Shown here: positions 36,315 to 45,339 of the stretch, piece after piece | Layout of the letters: each line of letters begins with the position of its first letter | How positions within the stretch are numbered: the first letter of the stretch is position 1 | Assembly (NCBI RefSeq): GCF_947494555.1 | Contig: NZ_CANLVF010000002.1 | Span: forward strand, 868,001 to 932,000 | Length of the DNA stretch: 64,000 nt | Reading direction: 5' to 3' | Origin: an uncultured Roseibium sp. | GTDB lineage: Bacteria > Pseudomonadota > Alphaproteobacteria > Rhizobiales > Stappiaceae | Made by a program: the position numbers and the translations under genes | Notes under the pieces: model-generated | What the model was told of the DNA's origin: nothing | The model's input: only the letters and a program-made list of their open reading frames with translations | Database searches by the model: none

Positions 36315-36442
36315 GTTAGGCAGCACCAGGCTGAATAGATTTCTGAGATTTTTTTGAACCTTTTCCGGCCAGCCGGGAACACACAGGTACTCGCACCTCG
36401 CGAGCGCACCGGCACACTTTCCCAATCACAGTTTTGAACAGA

Positions 36443-36479
36443 CCCGCCGCACCCGGCGGGCCGATGCAGGTGCTTTTTT
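36443..36479 (+). promoter_or_regulatory. Leader hairpins before the RTX gene
   Basis: CCCGCCG (36443-36449), loop CACC, CGGCGGG (36454-36460) overlaps an alternative pairing GCACC (36449-36453) with GGTGC (36469-36473) that is followed by six T (36474-36479). Two exclusive stems, one terminator-like, 21 nt before the start codon suggest possible attenuation. Confidence 0.35.
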
Positions 36480-36500
36480 CAAGACGACTGGAGATCTGAA

Positions 36501-38867
36501 ATGAGCTTCCTTTATTCCTTCCTGAATTTCTTCCGCCCTCAATTCATCAACGGATCCAATCAAGGAGATCTTCTCTTTGGCGGCTTTGGCAATGACCTGA
36601 TATTCGGTAACGGCGGCAACGACAAAATCTTCGGCGGGTTCGGCAACGACCTCATCTTTGGCGGCAAGGGTAACGACCACATCTTCGGTGGTTTCGGAAA
36701 TGATCTGATTTTCGGCGGCTATGGCAACGACAAGATCTACGGCGGCTTCGGCAACGACCTGATGTTCGGCGGCATGGGTAACGACAAGATCTTCGGTGGA
36801 TATGGCAACGACCTCGCCTTTGGCGGCGCAGGAAATGACAAGATTTCAGGAGGTCGCGGCAACGACAATCTGAACGGCGGCGACGGCGAGGACACCCTTC
36901 GCGGGGGCAAAGGCGATGACCGTCTGGTCGGCAACAAGGGCAACGACCGGATGTTCGGCGGTGCCGGCGACGACATTCTGGTCTGGAACAACGGTGATGG
37001 GTCGGATCTTATGAACGGCGGTCGCGGATACGACCGCGTTCAGGTCAATTTCAACACTGACCTCGTCAATAACGACCTTCAAAACAAGGATGTCGCCGAA
37101 TTTTCCGTCACGCCCAAGGGTGTCCAGTTTGCAAGGGTTGAACTGAACGACCAGAACATCAACGGTCTGTTCCAACTCGACATTCGCAAAACGGAAGTGC
37201 TCGAGACCAATTTCGGCGGCGGTGACGATACGGCACAGATCCTCGATACGGTTCTTGATGAGATCAAACTGGATCTGGATGGCGGTGATGGCATCGACAC
37301 TCTGGATCTCGCCAGAGCTGCCGAAGGCGTCGAGGTCGACTTGAGCGCGGGCACGGTAGAGAATTCCAAGGCCGTCAATTTCGAGAACGTTATCGGCACG
37401 GAGTTCGACGACAAGATTACCGGAGACGATCAGGACAATGTCATTTCCGGGCTTGGCGGCGTCGACACGATCTATGGTCGTGCCGGCAACGACACGCTGG
37501 TCGCCAACAAGGGCAACGATTTTGTCTTCGGTGAAGACGGTGATGATTTGCTTGTATGGAACAACGGCGACGGTTCGGACCTGATGGATGGCGGCGCCGA
37601 CTACGACCGGGTCCAGGTCAACTTCAATACAGATCTCGTCAACAACGATCTTCAGAACAAGGATGTTGCTGAATTTTCCGTCACACCAGACGGCGTGAAT
37701 TTCGCGCGAGTTGAAGTCAATGACCAGACCGTCAACGGGCTCTTCCAGCTCGACATCCGCGATACGGAAGTGCTTGAAACCAATTTCGGCGGCGGAGACG
37801 ATACGGCACAGATCGTCGACGACGTTCTGGACGAGATCAAACTGGATCTGGATGGCGGCGACGGCATTGACACATTGGACCTGTCGCGGGCTGCTGGCGG
37901 TGTTGATGTCGACCTTGCCGCTGGCACCCTGGAAAACTCCAGGGCCGTCAATTTCGAGAACGTCATAGGCACTGAGTTCGACGACAAGATTGCCGGAGAC
38001 GATCAGGACAATGTCATTTCCGGGCTTGGCGGCGTCGACACGATCTATGGTCGTGCCGGCAACGACACTCTGGTCGCCAACAAGGGAAATGATTTCGTCT
38101 TCGGCGAAGACGGTGATGATTTGCTTGTGTGGAACAATGGTGACGGTTCGGACCTGATGGATGGCGGCGCCGACTACGACCGGGTCCAGGTCAACTTCAA
38201 TACAGATCTCGTCAACAACGATCTTCAGAACAAGGATGTTGCTGAATTTTCCGTGACACCGGACGGCGTGCAGTTCGCGCGAGTTGAAGTCAATGACCAG
38301 ACCGTCAACGGGCTCTTCCAGCTCGACATCCGCGATACGGAAGTGCTTGAAACCAATTTCGGCGGCGGAGACGACACGGCACAGATCGTCGACAACGTTC
38401 TGGACGAAATCAAGCTGGATCTGGATGGCGGCGACGGCATTGACACATTGGACCTGTCGCGGGCTGCTGGCGGTGTTGAGGTCGATCTTGCGGCCGGTAC
38501 GCTGGACGGTTCGACGGCAGTGAACTTTGAAAATGTTACCGGCACAGACTTCGATGACGTCATCACGGGCGACGCTCAGGACAATGTCATCCGCAGCGGA
38601 TCTGGCTTTGATATTCTGGCGGGCGGCGAAGGCGCGGATACGTTCGTGTTTACTGCCGAAGACACGGGAGTGAAGATTATCACCGACTTCGACCTCAACG
38701 AGGACCGGCTCCTTTTCATCACGGATGAAAACCTGACGGCGTCTGATCTTGTGAACCAGCTTGTGCAGGATGGCGATGACGTACAGCTCGACGTCAACGG
38801 CAAGCTGATCACCTTTGAAAACGCAAGCGTCGACGATTTCAGCACGGACGACTTCCTCTTCGCATAA
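36501..38867 (+). CDS. RTX calcium-binding repeat protein with three 191-residue repeats
   Basis: A 788-residue acidic protein without signal peptide. Residues about 15-160 are dense RTX nonapeptides (GGFGNDLIF, GGYGNDKIY and similar) that bind Ca2+ as a beta-roll. Three tandem units follow, starting near residues 161, 352 and 543, each exactly 191 codons, with VWNNGDGSDLM, NFNTDLVNNDLQNKDVAEFSVTP and further RTX motifs; the third is cut short near 730. The C-terminus (GADTFVFTAEDTG, DFDLNEDRL) resembles a type I secretion signal. No T1SS genes are nearby. Probably a secreted matrix or adhesion protein; no enzyme domain was seen. Confidence 0.9.
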   Translation: MSFLYSFLNFFRPQFINGSNQGDLLFGGFGNDLIFGNGGNDKIFGGFGNDLIFGGKGNDHIFGGFGNDLIFGGYGNDKIYGGFGNDLMFGGMGNDKIFGGYGNDLAFGGAGNDKISGGRGNDNLNGGDGEDTLRGGKGDDRLVGNKGNDRMFGGAGDDILVWNNGDGSDLMNGGRGYDRVQVNFNTDLVNNDLQNKDVAEFSVTPKGVQFARVELNDQNINGLFQLDIRKTEVLETNFGGGDDTAQILDTVLDEIKLDLDGGDGIDTLDLARAAEGVEVDLSAGTVENSKAVNFENVIGTEFDDKITGDDQDNVISGLGGVDTIYGRAGNDTLVANKGNDFVFGEDGDDLLVWNNGDGSDLMDGGADYDRVQVNFNTDLVNNDLQNKDVAEFSVTPDGVNFARVEVNDQTVNGLFQLDIRDTEVLETNFGGGDDTAQIVDDVLDEIKLDLDGGDGIDTLDLSRAAGGVDVDLAAGTLENSRAVNFENVIGTEFDDKIAGDDQDNVISGLGGVDTIYGRAGNDTLVANKGNDFVFGEDGDDLLVWNNGDGSDLMDGGADYDRVQVNFNTDLVNNDLQNKDVAEFSVTPDGVQFARVEVNDQTVNGLFQLDIRDTEVLETNFGGGDDTAQIVDNVLDEIKLDLDGGDGIDTLDLSRAAGGVEVDLAAGTLDGSTAVNFENVTGTDFDDVITGDAQDNVIRSGSGFDILAGGEGADTFVFTAEDTGVKIITDFDLNEDRLLFITDENLTASDLVNQLVQDGDDVQLDVNGKLITFENASVDDFSTDDFLFA
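36981..38600 (+). repeat. Tandem 573-bp coding repeat, about 2.8 copies
   Basis: The unit begins near 36981, 37554 and 38127, with exact 573-bp spacing. Copies 2 and 3 share long identical stretches, for example around 37583-37680 and 38156-38253, pointing to recent duplication or gene conversion. Confidence 0.85.
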
Positions 38868-39189
38868 CTCACTCGACAAAACTCTGTTGGAAGCCTCGCC
38901 GGTCTGCCACCGGCGGGGCTTTTTCTTTGCCGCTTCCCTTCAATCTCCTTTTTAAAGCCCTGCAGCCGACGAACTCAACGCGTTGCGATGATTCTGGTGC
39001 ATCTCGTGACAGCACAGTTCTTTGGTTGTGACGCGCGTCATAAGTGCTGAGGCGGAAGATCGCCATCCTAGGCTCAGGTTCTGCAGAGAACTGCGAACTT
39101 CAGATTGGAATTGGACAGGACTGCGAGAGCGCCGGCTTATCCCCCGAGCCTGCGAACGCAACTCCTTTGCTTAAGGATTGGCGCTGAAG
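38868..39189. other. Intergenic region between the RTX and sigma factor genes
   Basis: A 322-nt gap holding the RTX terminator. No other structure recognised; the sigma-factor start at its right end is uncertain. Confidence 0.5.
38893..38924 (+). terminator. Intrinsic terminator after the RTX gene
   Basis: GCCTCGCCGGT (38893-38903), loop CTGCC, ACCGGCGGGGC (38909-38919), then TTTTT; one T-G pair in the stem. Confidence 0.85.
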
Positions 39190-39789
39190 ATGGGACATAT
39201 TCACCCGGTCAATAACGCGAGAGAACACACACCTTGGTGCGACGATGATCAGCTGCTGCACGCCGTTACAAAGGGCGATCAGATCGCATTCGAGACAATC
39301 CATCGAAGGCATTCGTCGAGATTGCTGCATTTCGCGCGCCGGGTCACGGGAGACCATCAATCTGCCGAGGAAGTCACGAACGACACCTTCCTGGTGGTCT
39401 GGCGGACGTCCGAAAGGTTTCAGGGCCGCTCAAAGGCAACCACATGGATGTTCGGGATCGCCTACCGGCTCGCGATCAAGCAGCGGCAAAAACGAAACCG
39501 GCGGACACAAGAACTCGATATCGATTCATGTGAGATCCCTGCCGGTGATGATACAGCCGATACCATCATCCAACGACGCGATCTGAGAGATGCTCTTCAA
39601 AAGCTGAAGCCGGACCTCAGAACGATCGTCGAACTCACCTTCTTTGAAGGCTACCTTTATTCCGAGATTGCCGACATTCTCGAATGCCCGGTCGGTACCG
39701 TAAAGTCGCGGATGGTGACGGCGAAAAACCAGTTGCGCTGGCTGCTAAGCGAAACACCCGCCAACGCCAGTTTCGCTGTTGCCGCGTAA
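39190..39789 (+). CDS. ECF-type RNA polymerase sigma factor
   Basis: A 199-residue sigma-70 family protein. Region 2 is at about 30-95 (FETIHRRHSSRLLHFARRVTGDHQSAEEVTNDTFLVVWR) and region 4 at about 130-185 (DLRTIVELTFFEGYLYSEIADILECPVGTVKSRM). It redirects RNA polymerase to a small regulon. ATG 39190 is my choice, since the in-frame TTG at 39178 would sit on top of the AAGGA ribosome site. No anti-sigma gene lies on either side: an RTX gene is upstream, and a sugar ABC operon converges 6 nt downstream. Its control is therefore unclear. Confidence 0.9.
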   Translation: MGHIHPVNNAREHTPWCDDDQLLHAVTKGDQIAFETIHRRHSSRLLHFARRVTGDHQSAEEVTNDTFLVVWRTSERFQGRSKATTWMFGIAYRLAIKQRQKRNRRTQELDIDSCEIPAGDDTADTIIQRRDLRDALQKLKPDLRTIVELTFFEGYLYSEIADILECPVGTVKSRMVTAKNQLRWLLSETPANASFAVAA

Positions 39790-39795
39790 GCGCGA

Positions 39796-40794
39796 TCACG
39801 CATTCAAACGATCACCTGCTGCATCAAAATAAAAAGACTTGCCATCTGAAATAGAGAGATCCAGTTCCCTCCCCGGCTCAATCGCATGCTGCCCGAAAAG
39901 CCTTGCGGTGACCTGGTGTCCCCTCAATCTGGCAATGACATTGGTGTCGCCGCCCAAATGCTCGACATGTTCCACGGTCGCCTTCAACGCTCCGCTGTCA
40001 GACAGAACGAGATCTTCCGGACGCACGCCGAGGGTCCGCTCGTCGCCCTCCTTCAGCAAGCCGGCCGGCAGGAAGTTCATAGCCGGGGACCCAAGGAATC
40101 CGGCAACAAACTTGTTGACCGGATTGTTGTAGAGTTCCATCGGACTGCCGATCTGTTCCACATACCCGTCACGCAAGACAACGATCTTGTCGGCAAGCGT
40201 CATCGCCTCGGACTGATCATGGGTAACATAGATCATCGACGCTTCCAGCTGGCGGTGCAGGTTGGCAATCTCCAGCCGCGTGTTCATTCTGAGCGCGGCA
40301 TCCAAATTTGATAGAGGTTCATCGAACAGGAAAAGCTTCGGATGGCGCACGATGGCCCGGCCGATTGCGACACGCTGGCGCTGGCCGCCGGAGAGTTCGG
40401 ACGGAAACCGCTCAAGATATTCCTGCAAGTTCAGCATCCGCGAGGCTTCGGCGATCCGCTGTTCGATGACGTCCTTGCTTTGCCTTTCCTGCTTCAAGGC
40501 CAGCGACATGTTGCCTCTGACGTTCAAGTGCGGGTAAAGCGCGTAGCTCTGGAACACCATGGCGATGCCGCGTTTCGAAGGCGGTGTGAAATTCACCTGT
40601 TCACCGCCGATGTGGATGTCGCCGGAGGTGACATCCTCAAGTCCGGCAATGACGCGAAGAAGGGTGGATTTGCCGCAGCCTGACGGGCCGACGAAAACAA
40701 CGAATTCACCCTCATCGACCTCAAGATTTACATCCTTGAGGACATGAACCGAACCAAACGACTTGTTGACGTTTTTCAGCGTGAGCGCCGTCAT
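39796..40794 (-). CDS. Sugar ABC transporter ATP-binding protein (MalK/UgpC type)
   Basis: A 332-residue ATPase with Walker A GPSGCGKST (near residue 36), Q-loop MVFQSYALYPH, signature LSGGQRQRVAIGRA, Walker B LFLFDEPLSNLDA, H-loop VTHDQSEAM, and a C-terminal TOBE/MalK-type regulatory domain (LGVRPEDLVLSD). It powers the sugar importer encoded upstream and is last in the operon. ATG 40794 overlaps the stop of the dehydrogenase gene by four bases; a longer open start at 40857 would run into that gene. Confidence 0.94.
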   Translation of the reverse strand: MTALTLKNVNKSFGSVHVLKDVNLEVDEGEFVVFVGPSGCGKSTLLRVIAGLEDVTSGDIHIGGEQVNFTPPSKRGIAMVFQSYALYPHLNVRGNMSLALKQERQSKDVIEQRIAEASRMLNLQEYLERFPSELSGGQRQRVAIGRAIVRHPKLFLFDEPLSNLDAALRMNTRLEIANLHRQLEASMIYVTHDQSEAMTLADKIVVLRDGYVEQIGSPMELYNNPVNKFVAGFLGSPAMNFLPAGLLKEGDERTLGVRPEDLVLSDSGALKATVEHVEHLGGDTNVIARLRGHQVTARLFGQHAIEPGRELDLSISDGKSFYFDAAGDRLNA

Positions 40795-41825
40795 GGCGTT
40801 GGCTCCTTCAGTGATACAGGCTTTCCTGTGCGCACGCTCTGGTCTGCGGCCAGACAAATGGCGAGCGAGCGGACGGCATCCTGCATGTGCCGCGTCAAAT
40901 CGATGTTTTCTGATATTGCGCGCAGCATATAGACCTGCTCGGCATCGCAGAGCTCCTGGTGACCGGGCTCATCCGGCAGATCGATATTCGTGTCTGCGCC
41001 TGGGCGATGAACAAGCAAGCCGCCGACTTTGGTGTGGCCGTCGACGTCAGCAGAATCACCCTTGTTGCCCTCTACGATGGACACAGACCCGGCAGGTGAA
41101 ACGACGTCTTTCACGAAGAACGCCGTCTCAGACATCATCGGGCCCCAGCCCGCTTCGTACCAACCGACGGATCCGTCGTCGAAAGTCACCTGAAACTGCC
41201 CGTAATTGTACATGTCCGGTGCGATCTCGTCGGAAAGCCGCAATCCCATGCCGTTGACCGTGACGGGAACTGCGTCCGTGATCTGGCACCAGACATCGAC
41301 ATAGTGCACACCGCAGTCGACAATCGGCGCTGTTGTCTGCATCAGAGCCTTGTGCGTTTCCCATTCGGCACCAGTGCTCTGCTGGTTGAGGTTCATGCGG
41401 AATACGTATGGGCCGCCGAGGGCCCGGGCTTCCTCAATCAGCCTCACCCAGGACGGGTGATGACGCAGGATATAGCCAACAACCAGCTTCTTGTTTGTCT
41501 CCTGGGCACATGCCACGACCCGCCTGGCGTCTTCAACCGTCGTCGCCAGCGGCTTTTCGACAAAGACATGTGCCCCGGCATGCATGGCCGCGACTGCATA
41601 ATCGGCATGACTGTCTGAATAAGTGGCGATCACCACCAGGTCCGGCGACGTCTTTTCAAGGGCGACTTCGTAGCTGTTGAAGACCGGATATCCGCCCAGC
41701 TCCGCATGATCGACCTCTCCAGAACGGTTCACAAGAGCGACAATCTCGGAGGCGTCATTCCGATGGTGCGCGAGCGCATGAGAAAGGCCCATATTGCCGA
41801 GCCCGGCAATCAGTACACGGCTCAT
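40791..41825 (-). CDS. Gfo/Idh/MocA family oxidoreductase in sugar ABC operon
   Basis: A 344-residue enzyme with a Rossmann start (VLIAGLGNMGLSH), EKPLATT with the catalytic Lys near residue 91, and DCGVHYVDVW, the conserved Asp/His block. It probably oxidises the imported sugar or polyol with NAD(P). It overlaps the permease gene upstream (ATGA) and the ATPase gene downstream, so it is embedded within the transport operon. It is not close in sequence to the Gfo/Idh protein at 707-1831. Confidence 0.92.
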   Translation of the reverse strand: MSRVLIAGLGNMGLSHALAHHRNDASEIVALVNRSGEVDHAELGGYPVFNSYEVALEKTSPDLVVIATYSDSHADYAVAAMHAGAHVFVEKPLATTVEDARRVVACAQETNKKLVVGYILRHHPSWVRLIEEARALGGPYVFRMNLNQQSTGAEWETHKALMQTTAPIVDCGVHYVDVWCQITDAVPVTVNGMGLRLSDEIAPDMYNYGQFQVTFDDGSVGWYEAGWGPMMSETAFFVKDVVSPAGSVSIVEGNKGDSADVDGHTKVGGLLVHRPGADTNIDLPDEPGHQELCDAEQVYMLRAISENIDLTRHMQDAVRSLAICLAADQSVRTGKPVSLKEPTP

Positions 41826-42661
41826 TTGACAGCTCCTGAAGTGATGCCGCGGATCAGCTGCCGGGAAAAGATCACATAAAGGATCAGCACCGGCAGGATG
41901 GCCATGCTGAGCGCTGACAACACCGCGTTCCAGTTGGTGACGAACTGGCCGATGAAAACCTGGCTTCCGAGCGTCAGGGTCTTTGTCTCTTCCGCCGGCG
42001 CCAGAATCAGCGGGAACCAGAGGTCGTTCCAGATCGGGATCATGTTGAAGACCGCAACGGTCGCCATCGCCGGACGCACCAGCGGCAGAACGAGGCGGTA
42101 GAAAATCGTGTATTCGGAAAGGCCATCGATCCGGCCCGCATTCTTGAGGTCGTCGGAGACCTGGCGCATGAACTCGCTCAAGATAAAGACCGCAAGCGGC
42201 AGGCCTTGAGCCGTATAGACCAGGATCAGGGCGAACAGTGTATTCACCAGCCCTGTCGCAACCATCATTTCGAGGATGGCGACGGTTCCGATCCGGATCG
42301 GGATCATGATCCCGAGAGCCAGATAAAGCCCCATCAGCAGATTGCCGCGAAACCTGTATTCGCTGAGCGCGAAAGCTGCCATGGCTCCGAATAGCAGGAT
42401 GAAGAACAGCGAGACGACAGTGACGATCATTGAGTTCTGGAAATAGAGGAAGAAGTCCCCCTGTTTCATCACTGTCTGGTAGCCGATCATGGAAAACGTG
42501 TCGGCGTTCGGCAAGCTCAACGGTTCACGGAAGATCGCCTTCCGGTTCTTGAAACTGTTGATCAGGATCACGAAGACCGGAAACAGGGCGATCAGCGTGT
42601 AAAGGATCAGCGCGCCATGCATCGCGGCTGTGTTGAAAGGGTTCGTGCGGGCTTTGTTCAT
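41822..42661 (-). CDS. Carbohydrate ABC transporter permease (MalG type)
   Basis: A 279-residue inner-membrane protein with six helices and the permease EAA-loop (AGRIDGLSEYTIFYRLVLPLVRPA). Family CUT1. Its stop region overlaps the dehydrogenase start by four bases, and it follows the MalF-type gene after 12 nt. Confidence 0.94.
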   Translation of the reverse strand: MNKARTNPFNTAAMHGALILYTLIALFPVFVILINSFKNRKAIFREPLSLPNADTFSMIGYQTVMKQGDFFLYFQNSMIVTVVSLFFILLFGAMAAFALSEYRFRGNLLMGLYLALGIMIPIRIGTVAILEMMVATGLVNTLFALILVYTAQGLPLAVFILSEFMRQVSDDLKNAGRIDGLSEYTIFYRLVLPLVRPAMATVAVFNMIPIWNDLWFPLILAPAEETKTLTLGSQVFIGQFVTNWNAVLSALSMAILPVLILYVIFSRQLIRGITSGAVK

Positions 42662-42673
42662 CTTTCCCTCCCC

Positions 42674-43588
42674 TTACAGCTGATATCTGCGCATCCGCGT
42701 CTGGATGCCGAAAAGGTAAATACAGACACCGACCAGAATGATCGCGAACATGGCGCTGGCGATTGCTGAGCCCATATACGGATCGCCCAGCTGAAGCTGA
42801 AAGCCGAAGAAGGTGCGATAAAGGAACGTGCCAAGAATATCGGTCGAAAAATCCGGCCCCGCGAGGGCACCCTGAGCAGCATAGATCAGATCGAAGGCGT
42901 TGAAGTTGCCGACGAATGTCAGGATCGAGATGATACCGATCGAGGGCAGGATGAGCGGCAGCTTGATTTTCCAGAAGGCGGACATTCCGGTGATGCCGTC
43001 GATCTCTCCTGCTTCAAGAATTTCTTCGGGAATGGAAAGCAGCGCCGCATAGATCAGCATCATGGGAATGCCGATGAATTGCCAGACCGAGATCAATGAC
43101 AGGGCCGTCAGCGCGTATTCTTCTTTGCCAAGCCAAGGTGCGTAGAGCCATTTCAAGCCAACCGCATCGAGCATCGAGGGCGCGATGCCCCAGATCGGCG
43201 ACAGAATCAGTTTCCAGGCAAATCCGACAATCACGAACGAGAGAATCGTCGGAATGAAAATCGCCGAGCGATAGAACGCGGCGAAACGCAACCGCGGATG
43301 AGAAAGTATAGCGGCAAGCGCAATCCCAATCGGGTTCTGGACGAGCATGTGAACCAGGAAGAACCAGAAATTGTTACCCAGGGCATTCCAGAACTGATCC
43401 GCCCAGATCGCGTCCCCAAACAACGTCGTGAAGTTCTGAAGTCCGACGAAAACACGCTCTTGATCAATCTTGCTGTAAAGAGCAAGCCGCAACGTGTTGA
43501 AAAGCGGGAAGATCATGACCGCCGTGTAGACGAGAACCGCAGGGGCCAGGAACACGACAATATGCCAGCGAAAACGAGGCTTGCTCAT
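42674..43588 (-). CDS. Sugar ABC transporter permease (MalF type)
   Basis: A 304-residue six-helix permease of the CUT1 family with EAA-loop EAGEIDGITGMSAFWKIKLPLILPS. ATG 43588 (MSKPRF) is preceded by GGAG and matches the usual short cytosolic N-terminus; open frame to 43645 is not needed. It pairs with the MalG-type protein. Confidence 0.94.
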   Translation of the reverse strand: MSKPRFRWHIVVFLAPAVLVYTAVMIFPLFNTLRLALYSKIDQERVFVGLQNFTTLFGDAIWADQFWNALGNNFWFFLVHMLVQNPIGIALAAILSHPRLRFAAFYRSAIFIPTILSFVIVGFAWKLILSPIWGIAPSMLDAVGLKWLYAPWLGKEEYALTALSLISVWQFIGIPMMLIYAALLSIPEEILEAGEIDGITGMSAFWKIKLPLILPSIGIISILTFVGNFNAFDLIYAAQGALAGPDFSTDILGTFLYRTFFGFQLQLGDPYMGSAIASAMFAIILVGVCIYLFGIQTRMRRYQL

Positions 43589-43656
43589 CCGAAGCTCCGG
43601 TCGAAGGGGTCCGGACGAGCTGAACTCGTCCGGATATGATCGCAAGATGTGAAGTT

Positions 43657-44910
43657 TTACTGGTGCGGCGCGTACCAGTTCGCGAGACCGTCCTGCAGCT
43701 TCTTGCCGAGCGCTTCAGGCGAATCCGTACCCTTGATTGCCGCTACAGAGGCGCCCCAGGTATCGTTTTCAAGGTTTGGTGTTCCACGGGAAAGGATCTG
43801 GTACGTCGAACGGATCGTGCTTTCGCACTCTTCACGCCAACCGACAAACTCCTTTGCGAGCGGATCCTCGAGTTCGACCGGCGTCTTCGAAAGTGGGAAA
43901 AATCCGGGAAGTGCATTCCCGAAAATGGAAGCGAAATCCGGAGACGCAACCCAGGCCAGGAATGTTTTGGCCGCATCAGGGTTCTCTGTGGCCGCGTTCA
44001 TTCCGATGCCGATATCCGTGTGATCGGAGATGTAGCAGGTGTCACCGGCATTCCGGACAGGCGGCTTGAATGCGCCCATTTCAAAATCTGCCTGTGTGTT
44101 GAAGCCTGCAATTTCCCAGCTTCCCGCCGGATAGATCGCCGCACGCCCCAGCGTGAACAGGTTCTGGCTGTCCGGGTAGGTCTGCGCCTCGTAGCCGTCG
44201 CCAAGGTAAGCCCCCCACTTTGCGAGCGTCGCATAAGGCGCGACCCACTGCTCATCGGTGAGTTTCTGCTCGCCTTTGATAAGAGCGTTTCGGCCTTCCT
44301 CGCCTTTCCAGTAGTTCGGACCGATGTTGTTGTAGCCCATCGTAGCGGCTTCCCACTGATCATTGGTGCCCATCGCCATCGGGATATAACTGCCGTCTTC
44401 CTTGAACTTGTCCAAAACGGCGAAGAACTCTTCTTCCGTCGCGGGAACGGAAACGCCAAGTTCGTTAAACGCGTCCTTGTTGTAGATGAACCCGTGAATC
44501 ACCGATGCCATCGGCACACAAAAGCTTGCTGACCCGTCGTCCGACTGCCAGGCGGCTTTGGCAACGTCGGAAAAGTTGCTCATCGCCTCCATGTCATCGA
44601 GATCGACCAAATGACCGGCATCGAAAAGTGCCAGCGACGCGTCGAACGGACGACAGGTAATGAGATCGCCGGCAGAACCGGCATCCAATTTGGAATTCAG
44701 CGCCGCATTGTACTCTGTGGGTGCGGACGGCGTGAACTTGACCTTGATGCCGGGATGCGAAGCCTCAAATGCAGGAATGATCTTTTCCTGCCAGAGCGCG
44801 AGATCGTCATTGCGCCAGCTCTCGATTGTCAATGTGACGTCATCCGCATAGGCACTGCTTGTCACAAGAGCCGTGCTGACCATTACCAAGGATAAAAACT
44901 TACGTGTCAT
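43657..44910 (-). CDS. Extracellular sugar-binding protein (family 1)
   Basis: A 417-residue periplasmic protein with signal peptide (MTRKFLSLVMVSTALVTSSAYA-DDV). The mature part follows ABC family 1 layout: WRNDDLALWQEKIIPAFEASHPGIKV, AGSAGDLITCRPFD, YNKDAFNELGVSVP, and GRAAIYPAGSWEIAGF. It captures an oligosaccharide or glycoside and is first in the operon. ATG 44910 has AGGGAA eight bases upstream. No regulator gene lies beside the operon. Confidence 0.94.
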   Translation of the reverse strand: MTRKFLSLVMVSTALVTSSAYADDVTLTIESWRNDDLALWQEKIIPAFEASHPGIKVKFTPSAPTEYNAALNSKLDAGSAGDLITCRPFDASLALFDAGHLVDLDDMEAMSNFSDVAKAAWQSDDGSASFCVPMASVIHGFIYNKDAFNELGVSVPATEEEFFAVLDKFKEDGSYIPMAMGTNDQWEAATMGYNNIGPNYWKGEEGRNALIKGEQKLTDEQWVAPYATLAKWGAYLGDGYEAQTYPDSQNLFTLGRAAIYPAGSWEIAGFNTQADFEMGAFKPPVRNAGDTCYISDHTDIGIGMNAATENPDAAKTFLAWVASPDFASIFGNALPGFFPLSKTPVELEDPLAKEFVGWREECESTIRSTYQILSRGTPNLENDTWGASVAAIKGTDSPEALGKKLQDGLANWYAPHQ

Positions 44911-45339
44911 TGCGCTGTTCCCTGTTTTCAAGCGATTGTGTCTTTATTCTCTTGTTTCAGTCTGACGGTGCGATGCCGTTCTCGCAAAACCATGACATTC
45001 GCAGCTTTGTTGCCACGCCCGCGCTTCCTTGCACCCAAGCAAACGACGATATTGCGGCTGAGCGAGCCCCGTCAGTCCCGCAAATATAATACCTATTTAA
45101 TACCATTTGTCGACCGTTAAGTTTCATTTTGAGAAATTTGCGTAATTTGAGGAGCATTAAGCGCCCTACAGTGACATTTTAGCGATGTAGAGGCGTTTGC
45201 TTCGCAGCAAAGGCATTGTAAAGGTATTACGCGAAAATTGACTGAACTGCAGATCTGCACCCGCTTTTCGCAGCCTGGTTGCGCACGCTCATCGGGCCTC
45301 ATCAATTTCCAAAGACATCTTTTCGCGAGGCGAAGCGTT
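44911..45339. other. Divergent intergenic region, nothing recognised
   Basis: A 429-nt gap between the sugar operon and the FMN reductase gene, AT-rich around 45080-45150. It must carry the operon promoter, but I see no clear operator palindrome. Confidence 0.5.

Noticed and set aside
36550..36990. Short periodic DNA repeats resembling a CRISPR array
   Set aside because: The periodicity (27/54 bp) encodes RTX nonapeptides in a continuous frame, with no unique spacers.
36846..38879. 677-codon minus-strand frame
   Set aside because: Antisense to the RTX gene; it stays open because of the repeated GC-rich codons.
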